Part shown: one piece after another, positions 11,969 to 24,601 of the stretch
Layout: each line of letters starts with the position of its first letter
Position numbering within the stretch: position 1 is the stretch's first letter
Origin: Brachyhypopomus gauderio
Taxonomy: Eukaryota; Chordata; Actinopteri; Gymnotiformes; Hypopomidae
Assembly: GCF_052324685.1 (NCBI RefSeq)
Contig: NC_135212.1
Span: forward strand, 11,233,504 to 11,297,503
DNA: 64,000 nucleotides
Direction: 5' to 3'
The notes under the pieces: generated by a model
The model's input: only the letters and a program-made list of their open reading frames with translations
What the model was told of the DNA's origin: nothing
The model's database searches: none
Position numbers and translations under genes: made by a program

Positions 11969-14900
11969 AAGAACTTTACAACTCCCCAGTTGAACAATGG
12001 ACAGAATCTACGGTGAGCGCATGGCTAAAATCAATATGTGTGAAAGAACAGTACATTAAAAAACTTCAAGAGGAAGAAGTGAACGGACTTGTCCTGTGTG
12101 AACTCACAGAGGACTTTCTGAAGAAAGAGACTGGAATGAAATCTGGCCCTGCACTTTTAATAATTAAAAAAAGGAATGAGTTAATTGAACGTGTAAAGAA
12201 AGTTCAGAAGCAGCATGATGATGCACGCAAAAAGTCAGCCGAAGCCAAGGAACACAAGGTGACATCCATCAAGGACAGCCCAACAACCAGACATCCCCAG
12301 AAGGAAGAGATCAAAGAAGATTTTGTCACTGTCCTAACTACAAAAAGAGACACAAAGTATCGACCTATTGGCAAAGAGGGCATTGACTATCCATATGTAC
12401 AGCACGATGTCCTTCAGCCAGAATCTGGAGTCATTGATCTAATTACACCATGTCATGAGTACAAGGCTTTAACTACAGCAGCAGCTTTAAATCGCCCAAG
12501 ACTTCAAGCTAAGTTTGCAAAGGAAGTTTTCAAATTTGCTGCAGGATGCATAAACATTAGATCAAACGGCACCATACATTTTGGTGTTATGGACAGCAAA
12601 GGAAACACTGGTTATGTGCATGGTGAAATCATCGGAGTTCCCATTAAAGATAAAGATATCTATGTTGATGCCTTGGATCTCATTGAAAAGAGTTTCCCCA
12701 AGACTAGCGAACTTGTGCGGCAATGCATTCGACCACCCGAGTTTGTTCTGGTAATTCAACCAGATGACAAAGAACAGCGCTATGTTGTTGAAGTAGATGT
12801 TGTACCTTCAGTTAGTTTAGTGAGGAATAGGGTGGTCTCTGTCCGCTTGCCAAACTTCAACGAGAATTCTAATAAAATTGAATATGAAAAGGAAGTAACT
12901 TACCGTAGAGTTGGGGCCAACACGGAGCCAATTGTTGACCTAAATGAATATAACCAAGGACTTCGTGACAGGGACGCCCAGAGGGAAGATGCAGAGAAGG
13001 CACATCGTTTCAAAGGCCCAGATGTCTGTCTGCAGCTGGGAAGAAAACTTGTCATGCTTCTAACAAGTGGGAAGAAAACCATGGACAAAGACAAATGGTA
13101 CATACTTGTTACAAACAAGTTCCGCAAGGAAGATCTTAGAAACATAGGATTTTTGCTGAATATGAATATCTTCTGTGTGTTTGATTTTGACCCGGACTCC
13201 AACGTGTCAGGGTTGTGTCAGGAATATGTTAAGCACCATGCTGCAAACCTTCATTTCATGCATAACTATAAAATTACAAGTGGCATGAGTGTCAGAGAAT
13301 TTGAGAGTCACCTCCATTTGTTTGATCAGACCAGCTGGATATTTTGTAATGGACGAAGTGATTTCAAAGGCAATGAGACTCCATGTGATGAAACAACTTG
13401 GTCTAAAACAAAGAGGACTTTCTTAAAGGATTGTGTGTCATTGATCTGCAAGGACATCTTGCCCAAGGGAACCTTTCAGGTGATTTTCCTTCTAACCTCA
13501 CCTGTGGAGACACCTCTTCTGAGCACATTCTATGAATTCTTCACTGACATGAATGGACACGAAGACATTATCTGCATTTCCGAATCAGAGGAAAACTTTA
13601 AAAAATGGCAGATCTTTGCTCTTCATTCCTGCGACAAGGAAACCATTGAAAAAAAAAGTGTTGTAGGGATGCAGATGAACCACGTCAATGCAACTCTACA
13701 AGAAGTCCAAACCGTCACTACAACCAAGCTCTTACCTGTGTATGCCAATGCCAAGTGTGATCTTGAGAAACGTGACGAGGAACGGATGCCCTCCTTGGAG
13801 ATCTTAAGTGTAAACCAATGCGACGACACAGACCCTGACACCATTGATAAAAAGGATGTGGAGAGGCAGTTTTACCATGGCGGAAAAGTAACATGGATGA
13901 ATTTATGGCTAGCTGAGAAAAAAATAGTTGAGGAAGTAATACAGAGAGAAGCCTACAGTGAAGTAATGAAACTTTTGAGTGACTCTCTTAAGTGGAGTTT
14001 GGAACAGATGCCCATCAGTTGCATTAACATATACCATCATCCCGGCAGTGGAGGCAGCACAGTGGCAAGACAGGTGCTTTGGTACCACAGAAAGAATCTA
14101 AGGTGCGCAGTGGTGAATCCATCGTACTCTGTCGACGTGGTCTCAAAACATGCTGTTGAGCTTCGGGAGTACAAGGAGAAATCTTCACACAAATGTCTCC
14201 CTGTTCTCTTACTTGTTGAAGATTGTGACAACGAGTATTTGGAAGTCTTGAAGAATGAACTGGAAGAAGCTGTCTACACCAAGGAAATTGCACGCGGGAC
14301 ACTATGTTTCATTCTTCTCAGTTGTAGAAGATCCAACATTCCAGAGAAAATGTGCAAGGAGTCTCCTCTACAGAATGTATCTGTGACTCACAAACTTTCC
14401 TCAGAAGAAAAAAGACAATTTGCAAGAAAAAGGCAGCAACTTGAGAAAACGTTCCAGCCAGAGTTCATCTTGACATTCATCTTGATGAGTGAGGAATTTG
14501 AAAAAGATTTAATTGCTAAATACGTTGAACAGTTTGTCAAGAATTTGCTACAAGACATTGATCGTTCATCTGTCGTTACTAGACTCATTCACTATGTAGC
14601 TCTACTCAACACATATGTCCAGAACTCCTTTATTTCCCAGTCACACTGTGAAGCCCTGCTTGCTTTGCGTATGCATTTGTGTAGATTCCGACAGCATGCA
14701 TTTGAGTGTTCTCTGAGTGAAGAGGCTAAATTGGTCTTCATACATTTGAGAGATGAAAGGACCCACATTGAATCTATCAGAATCATTCACCCACTGGTTG
14801 CAGAGAAAATTCTCCATCAGCTTCTGGGTGAGAAACAACAAAGTGACCTCGCTCTGGATCTTCTAAACAATGATGTGCTCTTTGAGCACAGATTTGGGAG

Positions 14901-16605
14901 AGAAGATTACATGAAGTTCCTCCGGGCACTGTTCATGAGACGCTATAGAATCAGCAAAGGTGATAAATCAGACAGCTTTTTCTCTCCCCTCATTGAGCAT
15001 ATCATAGAAACTGAAGAGGTGGACAAAGCCATCGAGCTTCTTAAGGAGGCATACAAAAGGTTCAACAAGGATGCATTTTTTGCTCAGCTCCTAGCTCGTC
15101 TTCTCTACCGACATAAAAGGTTTGAAGAGGCAGAATATTGGGCTGATATTGCAGTAAAAACACTGCCTAACAACTCCTACATTCTTGACACCAAAGGTCA
15201 GGTGTACAAAAGATGGTTCAAAGCCAAATGCAAATCCATAGAAAAGTCTGACAAAACACCAGAGAACACAGCAGATGCAATTGAAACGGCTCTTAAAGCC
15301 ATTGATTGTTTCCAAGCAAGTGAGAAAGCAGCAGTTGACGACATGGAGACAATGAATCTTTCGGGATTTTTTGGTGAAGTGGAAGTTGGGTGTAGCTTAT
15401 TAAGGCTGATCACTTCACTTCCCGTGTTCTCAAACAAACCGAATGGGCATTCTGAATGCTTGAACTACCTGCTCACAGAGCACATTCCAAAGATAATTGA
15501 AAAACCATGGCAGCCATTTCATGACAAGCTCAAAAATCTTAAAGCCACAATGCATGACGCATTGGAATGGATATCAGAAGACCTGAGTTATTTTCAGAGA
15601 GACCTGAATATAGGTGAAGAGGAGACCTCTAGGTGCAGTGAGATCACCACAAATCACCCCAAGCAATGGCTGGCAACCAAGTCAGTTGTTTATGGCAAGT
15701 TCTTCAGTGAAAATTCACTCGGCACTGTTCCTAGTACGCTGCAGTCTTATCTGTCACCCTTCATTAAACGCATGATTGTCTACCGCCTTGGTGGAGGAAG
15801 CATCACAACAGTCTTATCCATTCTAGACCAGAAAGACAAAGACCAAGTCAAAACTCTCGAAGACATAATTTCATTATATCCAGCGAACCCACTGAGTGCA
15901 CACATGGATCGGATGGACTTTGTCGGTTACACCGTGACACACATTGCATTGAGTACAGTTTCCCCACAGTCACATAGGCTAGCGGCCTTCAGTGATCTCC
16001 AGAAGCTCTGCCACCAGTTTCTTCAGGACAAGTCAAAGTGCCTCACGAGTACACTGTTTTTATGCATGTTGCTATTCTGGCCGGAGGAGAATGACTCTGA
16101 TATTGAAAAAGAGAACAAATATGAAGAGGTTCTCTCTGCTGTTGAATTCCTCAAAAAAACATACAGGGCCAAAATGAAAGATATCCCTCCTAGAAGGAGA
16201 CGGATTTACACCCATTTCTTCCTGGGAAATGGAGCTCGATATGAGAAATTTGTCCACAAAAGTAAGTTTGGAACTAATACCAAACTGACGCTTTCAGACA
16301 ATCGTCAAAAATGGATCCAAGGAGAGGTGTTGAAAATGCCAGAAATTGCGGAAATGCTCAAGCGTGTGAGTGGCTGGGCAGAAGATGGAACTGTGTACCT
16401 TGAGGGTCCTAAAACAAAAAGGTTTCCTATTCATGCCCTGCATGTACATTCGGTACCTTATGGCAATGAAAATGTCACTTTTAATTTAGGCTTCACATTC
16501 AGAGGACCTGTTGCATACAATATTGAAAAAGCAGCAACTCCTACATTCTTGACACCAAAGGTCAGGTGTACAAAAGATGGTTCAAAGCCAAGTGCAAGTC
16601 CATAG
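11969..16605 (+). CDS. SAMD9/SAMD9L-like protein (large coding exon; true start not seen)
   Basis: One open exon of over 1,500 codons encodes a SAMD9/SAMD9L-type protein. Members of this family restrict translation and poxvirus growth and are interferon-responsive in mammals. Counting from codon 12013 (a GTG, not a real start): a SAM domain covers about residues 1-75, an AlbA_2/Schlafen-like region about 150-320, and a P-loop NTPase follows with a Walker A-like HPGSGGSTVAR near 675 and a Walker B-like LPVLLLVEDCD near 728. Helical TPR-like repeats come next and a C-terminal OB-like region lies near 1430-1510. The frame is open back to a TATACAG acceptor ending at 11968, entering in phase 1, so the initiator must be in an unseen upstream exon; the first in-frame ATG would cut into the SAM domain. 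The family-like end is GPVAYNIE near 16528. The last ~20 residues are foreign (see the duplication). Length fits the family (about 1,580 in human). I cannot say whether it is closer to SAMD9 or SAMD9L. Confidence 0.9.
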
Positions 16606-16990
16606 AAACGTTTAACAAAACACCAGAGAACACAGCGGATGTCATTGAAACAGCTCTTACAGCCATTGAAACAGCTCCTAACGCCACTGACTGTTTCCAA
16701 GCATGTGAGAAAGCAGCATTTGACATGGAGACATTGGATCTTTCAGGACTTTTTGGTGATGTCGAGGATGAATGTAGTTTATTAAGGCAAATTACTTCAC
16801 TTCCCGAATTCTCCAAGATAATGAGGACATAATTTCACTGTAGCCCACAAACCTTCTGAGTGCACACATAGATGGGATGGACTTTCTTGATTACCCTGCG
16901 ACACACATTGCATTGAGTACAGTTGTATATGACATTGAGAAAGTTAATAGTCAGGCTATTTAGATGATGTTGCATTCAACACTGAGAAAG
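16535..16990 (+). pseudogene. Rearranged partial duplicate of the SAMD9-like gene
   Basis: From 16535 the sequence repeats the gene's interior at 15171-15432 at high identity, with a 24-bp expansion around 16660-16685. It then jumps to the equivalent of 15858-15960 (near 16830-16922) and then to two short copies of the gene's 3' end (near 16925 and 16970). Large internal deletions and stops make it non-functional as a unit. In the upstream gene's frame its first bases supply about 20 unrelated residues and the stop at 16603-16605. Its own native frame is open at 16566-16832. Confidence 0.85.
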
Positions 16991-17349
16991 TAAACAGAAA
17001 CTGAAGAAGCACCTTAGCAACCTGAGCAGATGTTAAAGATCAAGTCATCAATCCTAAGAACAGAACCATGTCTCATGTCATTTAAATATAAAGATGAAGG
17101 ATTATTTTGACATTTTGCACATTTTTGTTACATTATTGTTATAACATGGTTATTTTGATATCATTAATAGTAATAATGTTTCGCTTAAAATACTTTGAAG
17201 AACTCATTTACTGTTGTTTATTAAGAAATGTTTTCACGTCAAAGAATTTGGTTACTGTAACCTAATTCTAAGAACTGAATTGAATCTTGTTACATCTGTT
17301 TCAATTAGTGAGTAAGAGTTTTTTATGATCTCTCTGTTTTATATATTTT

Positions 17350-17355
17350 AATAAA
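17350..17355 (+). terminator. Polyadenylation signal AATAAA
   Basis: A canonical hexamer in AT-rich sequence about 750 bp past the SAMD9-like stop codon, the best candidate for its 3' end. Another AATAAA lies near 17640. Confidence 0.5.
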
Positions 17356-17430
17356 GTACTAAAATAGTTTGCAAATTTCAATGTTATCGTCACTTTATCA
17401 GTTCAGTACTTCATTTCTTTCATTTCAGCA

Positions 17431-17456
17431 GTGTGTGTGTGTGTGTGTGTGTGTGT
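17431..17456. repeat. (GT)n microsatellite
   Basis: Uninterrupted GT dinucleotide run. Confidence 0.9.
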
Positions 17457-18018
17457 ATGTATAAAATACGAAAATGTATTAATAAATAGAAACATTACAA
17501 ATTTGAGTCTGAATGAAAAAGATTTACTACACAGTGAAGACCTCATGTTCCTCAACACCACGTACCCTGGTGAAGGAGAAAAGGAAGGATTCTTGAACAA
17601 TTAATTGAGTGCTTTCTGCCCAGTGCATGAGAACCAGCCTAATAAAGGGTTCTATATACTGTTACCAGGATAACGGGATATCAGGTTATACTGTAGTTTT
17701 TTGCTATTGGATATAAAACCTTAAATCAAGTACCTGCTGGTACTGTAACTGTTTACCCTCCCTGTGACTGATCACTTGGGCGTCAGTAATGTAACTGGTT
17801 ATACTCGCAGTCATATTCCTTCATTGCGGGTGAGGCCACTATTTCTTCTGCATTTGGAAGGCTCACAGTTATACTGTTTGCTTATTGGCTCATTTATGTT
17901 GTATGTCGGGTGTTTTGAACTCACTATGTTTCCATAAAAGTGAGAGGAAATGCCCTTTGTTCGGAGTTTATACTAGTGGAGTAAAGTTTCCCTGAGAAAC
18001 AGAAAATCACTTATATTT

Positions 18019-18029
18019 GAAACTGAAAG
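18019..18029 (+). promoter_or_regulatory. ISRE-like motif
   Basis: GAAACTGAAAG matches the IRF/ISRE consensus GAAANNGAAA. About 160 bp downstream, a short pyrimidine-rich stretch is followed by a strong donor (GTAAGT at about 18190), which could mark a non-coding first exon of an interferon-responsive transcript. No matching coding exon follows before the transposon at 18432. Confidence 0.4.
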
Positions 18030-18431
18030 CTGTGTTCAGATTCAAAATTGTGAGAATTAGGTGGTAAGTTGCGAAGATTTCCTTTTAAACACTGATAAGC
18101 TGTAAGTGCTCCAAGACGCCTTGGTGGTTGGCACCATTTGCTCTTCTGCTTTTCTGTCTCCTGTTTCTGGGGCATTGAGGAAGACGCTATGTAAGTAACT
18201 TAATTCATTCTCTTGTGACAAACATAGTACTACTTATGAAGAATAAATGAATATATAACTTGACAAAAACCTAAACTTGGATTTTAAGAAGGTCAAAGAT
18301 AGCAGCTCTACTTAATAAAAAAAAATTATGTTTATCTGCTGACTTTTGTCACACGTTGATGGACATTTACTGTGAATTGTAAGGCCACTTGTCATTATAG
18401 ATAAACAACAACAAAAATTATTTATTACTTA

Positions 18432-20009
18432 GGGGAGACTGGGCATGGTTGCAACAAAGGGTTGGGTGTAACAGCATCTGCTTTACCAATAAGGAATAAT
18501 CCAAGACACGTGATCAATTTCATGTATGACCACTTCTTTCCAGACCCTGCATGCAAAATGGTATAGCTGTGTATTTAGCTATGCAGATTTTGCTGCCAAA
18601 ATACTGATTTTCAGGCAAGAAGTTTTTTTGTATTTCCTACAGAGAGCCATAGTTGTTTATTATATTATTTACTGAGACGGGAGCAGGAGGCGAGGGTGGA
18701 GGTGGCATGTCTTTAACGTCTAGAGCTCACAAACAGAAACAAAACAGGCGCTATAACAACTCGAAGTGGCAAAGGTGCACAGTACAACTCAAGAAGCGCA
18801 TGAGCGCTTTAGACGCTATGAAGTCCTCTAAACTCCAGGAGGGCGTACAAAGAACTCCAGCCGTGTGGTCTACGTCTGCGCTTCCAAAACTGAAGGGCGC
18901 TGAAGGAGGAACAACCAGACAAAAGAGGGGCAAGAGGGTGGAGCTGTGAGGGCAGATGAGGAGAACTGGAATCTTTCCTTAAGACCATTTTGCCCCAAGT
19001 CTGTATTTGATAAGCACTGATACTGATGAGGTTGGAGTTTTTTAATTTGCATTATATTAAAGAGTAGCCATTTATACAAGGTATGAGCTATTGCAACTGT
19101 GCTTATTTCAAACCACCATGCTGCCACAGCTAGCTAAACAATAGCTGACAGGGTTGGAGATGGTTGTAACGTTTTATTAAAAAACTGTTACTAAACACAC
19201 AAGGACATTCTTCTATCCTTTTCCCTGCATTCTAAGACAGTGGGTGAGAAACTAACAGAGGAGGAGCCTGCACATGTGCTTAAACCTGCACCAGATGCGG
19301 TGAGGCAGGGAAAGACCATCACCAAACACTCCGCCTGCCATGTGACACTGAGAAGATACTGCAAGAAATTACAAAACCTCAGAGAACGGTGATCAAGCTG
19401 CTCAGTGTGGACTATCACAGCAGGCAGAATGCATTCGGTGTGGCAGGAGAATGTATCCACGGCTTACTGGACTGGGTCAACAGATCTGTATGTTTGCATG
19501 TCTCCGCATGAGGCAGGCCTGCTGAGCGTTGACGGGCAGATTATGGTGTTGGACTTAATTAGGAATAATTTTTTAGCATATGTCTCAGTTTTTTCATATG
19601 TGTGTTGTGTTAGGATGTACAGGAAGAAGTGTCTGTGAATGTGTTTCTCATTGTTTATGAACAAATCTTAAAGATTTACTATCTTTATATGGATGTATTC
19701 AGGTTCTACTGCTGTATGCATAATTGTGATTTAAATGCATATTTTGTGGTGTGATCTTAATTGGTAAATATTCACTCTTGTAACAACTCACCCCAGGTGT
19801 GTCACTTACCCAGGTAGTGGGGGTAGTGGGGTGGGTTGTAACAATGGAGTAAAATATTTAGCATCAGTTGAATTCTTTGACATAGCTGGAAAAATAGAAA
19901 ACATTGCTGTTTGCAGGAGACAAATAAAAATACTTACTTACCACTGACACAAATTCGGTGAGTTATATGTGCTACAACAAAAAGTGTTACAATCATTTCC
20001 AGTCCCCCC
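18432..20009 (+). mobile_element. Decayed pogo-like DNA transposon
   Basis: The left end GGGGAGACTGGGCATGGTTG pairs as an inverted repeat with the right end near 19987-20009 (CATTTCCAGTCCCCCC) over about 25 bases with several mismatches. TA flanks each side (18430-18431 and 20010-20011). Inside, near 19297-19385, a broken frame reads AVRQGKTITKHSACHVTLRR and then YCKKLQ, resembling the psq-type helix-turn-helix of pogo transposases. The rest of the transposase is not recognisable and the frame is interrupted, so the copy is dead. Confidence 0.55.
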
Positions 20010-21282
20010 TACTCATTTAAATACCTTCTGCTCATTTCTCCAGCCCTGTGAAATGCTTACTGAGAGAAATTATTCAGTGGTTCCATTTTACAATGACGTC
20101 TATGGCTTTAAAAATAACGCCAGGTTCTTTCACTCGCTAGATGCAAATTCAGTTTTGTACCAAGCATCACTTGCTAGGCTCATTTTGGACTCGTAAGGTT
20201 TTATGTAATATCCACTTTATTATCATGTGCCATTGGATGGAGCGCGTTTAAAATACGGTATAATAAACTTTCACTTGTCATATACAAAGTGGGAAGTCAT
20301 GTAGTAATTTCTCTTTATTTCTCGTTTCTAATTTGTGCAATAATTTTAATCAAAAATTGATTAATTATTGTATTTATGCATTTGTCTGTTTATTTGTAGT
20401 AGATACAACGCTGCTTGCCTATAGCCTTTCCTGTGACTCATTTTTGATACAGCCATGCTTCACTGGCGAACCCTCGTATTAAAATTATATTATTCATATA
20501 ATATTATAATATATGTGCGGGTGTTTTATGACTATCGTACCAGTCGTAAAGCCGTACGCAGGCGCAACATGCGGCCACGTCCATGTAAATACTGCACTGA
20601 AGACATTCTCACCACCTGTGGCAGGAGCGTGTGTGTATGATACACGCGTTAACATGTCCAGCTCCGCTCGGATAACATACGGTTTACTTGCACAAATGTA
20701 TTTGTGCTTCACATTTTATCAGACAACGACACCTCATCATTGAAGCGATATGAAATCACACGTTAAGGGTGATTTATATTAAAGTATGCATTAGGTATGT
20801 ACTGGCAAATATGTCCTGTAGTAGGCTTGTTTATGTTTATTTACACTTCTATGAGATATTGTTTAACCTAGATTTGATATAGTTTGCAAGTGAATGATAA
20901 ATGCGGTAACTTGGTTTAGCAGAGTAGGCATTGCGTATCTATTTCTGCGACAGACTCCTTTAAATGAGCCATCTGCGTAGATCCTTCATGAATGAAGCCA
21001 TGTGATCAACCATCATATGACGCCTGGAGTCTTAACAAGAGAGAAAGAGCATCAACAAGAAAAGAAAGAAAGCTAAAACACATGCATGTTCCTCTTCATG
21101 CATATATACCGCATGCATGCTCTGGGGTTTACGGAGGGCTCCGTGTCGACTGCGTGCACATCACCAATAACAAAGCGGAGCGTCTTCTCACACTCGGTAA
21201 GTCAAGGCGAAGTTGTGTGTGTGTGATATGTGTAAGAAACGTGTTGTTGTGCTGAGTGTGCACACACGCACCTGCTCGTCCG

Positions 21283-21286
<4 letters not shown>

Positions 21287-21315
<29 letters not shown>
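21287..21315. repeat. (TG)n microsatellite
   Basis: Near-uninterrupted TG run. Confidence 0.85.
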
Positions 21316-21316
<1 letters not shown>

Positions 21317-22894
21317 GCACGAGCTCGCAGCGTCTCACACACCTGAGCGTGGACACTTGTGTGAAGGAGCGCTCAAAACAGCCTGATGCATTAAAGAAGA
21401 CACTTTCTTCTGCACAGCACTTGTGTTTGCGTCTTTAACGTGTCTGTACCCTGTCTGTACCCTGTCTGTACCCTGTCTGAGGTGCCAGGCTCGGTCAGGG
21501 GGAATTCCCTGCTCTCCGGTACCGGGAGGCGGCATCTGGTCCGGTGCTGAGTCCAAATGACGGGCGTGTAGTGACAGCTAGGGGGTTGTCGAGAAATGTG
21601 TAAGTAGACAGCGAGGTGGGTAGTTTGCTAGCTCATGCACACAGCTCACAAACCTGCTGTTTCATCAGCTCGGTGCATCACGGGCTCCGTCCAGAGACCG
21701 AACCAGGTAGGTCGGGTTCGTTTATTCGCGCGGGCTACGGAACACAGCACACCGAGCCCGGCTGCCTGTTTATTCTGCGGTTGTATTTCACGAAGTGCTT
21801 GTCACATTTCTCAGGGGGGAGTAAATATGCGCGGATCGTGGATTCGTGGCGCTTCGACGTCCATCGCAATCAGCTGAAGGTTAATTGGTGCCTCCGCTTC
21901 CAGACGAACGTGCGAATATCGTTTCCTTTGGGTTTTTGAATTGCTTTTAGATCGCGTTGTTTATGCTGCTGTTGGATCCCTCTTGGTTTCGTACGGTAAG
22001 CGAACGGGCTTTTGTTTAATGTGCTGATTCATCATAACGATTGGGAAGCAGCGCGTTCATGTGACGGGCGAGCGCGGACAAAGGTGCGATGCGCGTCTGA
22101 ACGCGGTTCCGTCCATTCGGCCGCTCTCGAGGAGCGTGTGGTGTGTTTTGCTGCAGACCCTCACCTGCTGCTTTGCTTTTTGTTTTGTTTGTTGTGGCAG
22201 AATGTATGAAGGACTGATTATTCTGTAATGGATTACTGGGAACCTTAAAAATGATGAAGAAAGAAAGAGAAATACCTGTTAGAATGCGTTTAGATATTTT
22301 TTAGATGGTATATTTCACTTTTTATACATTTTATTTTGCTTTCGTATGACACAAACTTGTTGTTTATAAATCAGACTAACAGCAGTCCTGTATGTAGTCT
22401 CCTTAGTCTCCTGTGCCTATGTTTACTTCTAGGAATATGATGTTAAACATCTGAGAGGGTCTGTAATAGCCTACAATGCCCCCTCTCTGGTGACCAGACC
22501 CAGCCGCAGTAGCACTGTCAGCCAAGATGGACCTGCTCTCTTTTTAGAGCCTGTGATTAAACTTTAAATGCACGAGCTTTTAAAAGGGGACACACAGTGT
22601 GTCTGACACACCTTTACGTTGTGCCCATTAAAATCTGGCCCGTGCAGCTACGTCTGCTCTGACCTATTGATGGACGACAGAAGCCTCATTCAGAGCGTCA
22701 TACACGTATATACGCGGAAGGGCGGGTTGCGTCCCGGTCCTGTAGGTCCCATCTCACGTTTGTAAGGGTGCCCGTTTGTGTCAGCAGAGCCAGCTCGCAT
22801 TCTATAATTTCTCTTTTTCCTGCCACAGCAGGTAACAAGAACAGATGAGAATCTTCTTTGTGCAAGCAGGGGGTGGCGTGGGCACCAAAGGGGG

Positions 22895-22895
<1 letters not shown>

Positions 22896-22931
<36 letters not shown>

Positions 22932-23012
22932 GCTGCCTGCGTGTGTTGAAACACGCAGGGGTGGCTCTGTGTGTGTGCTCACGTCGGGGCACGTGAGGGG
23001 GAGTTTATTTGT

Positions 23013-23053
<41 letters not shown>
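22896..23053. repeat. Two (GT)n microsatellites
   Basis: GT runs at about 22898-22930 and 23010-23053, separated by unique sequence. They create spurious Thr-His and Cys-Val open frames. Confidence 0.85.
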
Positions 23054-23057
<4 letters not shown>

Positions 23058-24601
23058 GGGGGGGTAGTGATGTAGACTAGGTGAGGTTGGGGGCTGAGGA
23101 ACAGTCACTGGGCACTGGCTGAGAGATTTATGGTCCATCACAATCGAGTGGCTACCATAAGACCAATCGCAGTGCACTATGGGTATAAGTGCTGCTCCTG
23201 CTCCCGGGTGAGACTGAGGCTTGTTCTCATTGGCTGAGGTGAGCTTGGGGGGTGGGGGTGGGAGGGGGTAGTTGATGAAACCGGGAGAAAGAGTTTAGCG
23301 CGAGGAGGAGACGCACTGCGTGTCTGGTGTAGCACGCTCCTAACTTGGTAATGGCACTTCGGACGCTGCAAAAGCGTTTGTTTGGTGCGGTTGGGGGTGA
23401 GGGTGGGGGTGGGGGTGTGGGTGGGGGGGGGTGGACATGCACGGAGACGGCAGAGGGGCCGGGGATCCAAGAGACGGCGGTCTGGTCTGCTGGGAGAGGC
23501 CGGAGCAAACGGCACGAAGAGGGCGAAGGAAGAGAGAGAATGGCGGGGCTCTTCGGGGTGGAGGGGGGGAGGGTGGAGGGGGGGAGGGTGGAGGCTGATG
23601 ATGAAACTCACTGCAAGTGCGGAGGCTTCAAACTGTTGCCATGTCGCACACTGAGAGCTGCACTGTGTGTGTGTGTGTGTATGCGCGTGTGTGTGTGTGT
23701 GTGCTTCATCTGCAGATGTGTTAAGCTTTCCAGAGATGCCTCTTAATATTCCTCTATCATCATCATCATCATCATCACCATCTTCTTTATCTTCATTATA
23801 TTGGTATTAAATAATAATAACAATTATTGTTATTGTTATTAAGTTTCCCCCTTTCCTTGCAGTGGGTTTTGCCGCCACTGTGAAGCTGTTTGCATCAGAT
23901 TTCGTTTCAACCCATGACTGTTATGATCTGATGAAACCGAAAGTTTTAAATGGTTGCATCAGGGTTTTAGAGGACCACGGTGTCCTTGTGCCAACTCATT
24001 AATTACAACTACCACAATGCGTATATATTAATTAGGAATCTCACAATGTGTAGTTATTAATGAGGAATCTCACAACGTGTAGTTATTAATTAGTAATACC
24101 ACAATGTGTAGTTATTAATTAGTAATATAATGTGTAGTTATTCATGAGTGTTGGAGTAAATTATTTAAAGGAAATATTAAACAGTTCTTCAAGAGATCTC
24201 CACAAACATGTTCTTGTATGTTTCCTGAGCATACGTGATTGGCAGGTTAAGTTCTTTGCGAGACTGTCTGTTTCTTCTTCTTATAGGAGATAGTTGGTCC
24301 ATTCTGACAGAACTTGATACTCAGAAGGCACAGCTCAATGGATCTTCGTTGTCCCTGACAGACCCTAAACTGACAAAAATCAGCGATGTCTTTCAATACT
24401 GATGAACCTCCTCTTGCTGCTATGGGCAGGGCTCTTTGTATCATAGCAGTGAGAGTGTTTATGAGAGTCCCAGGCTAGCGTTTGTAATGTTCAGCAGAGC
24501 TGTCTCCTTCATGACCATCTCTCCTTAGATGAGAAAGACTGCTAATGACAATGGAATGAACAGAAGGACAGTTTGTGTTAATAATGGTGTTATTTAAGGA
24601 G

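Larger units (their letters stand above)
20012..24600. other. Non-coding stretch with GC-rich putative promoter segments
   Basis: No coding exon recognised. CpG-rich segments at about 21100-21230 (with a GTAAGT donor near 21197) and 21600-22200 could hold the promoter and non-coding first exon of mafg, which lies downstream on the same strand and whose coding exon has only a short leader. G-rich sequence with TG runs continues to about 23600. This is inference from composition only. Confidence 0.3.

Noticed and set aside
12013..12015. GTG at 12013 as the start codon of the SAMD9-like protein
   Set aside because: The frame continues upstream with SAM-leader-like sequence back to a splice acceptor, so this GTG is an internal Val codon.
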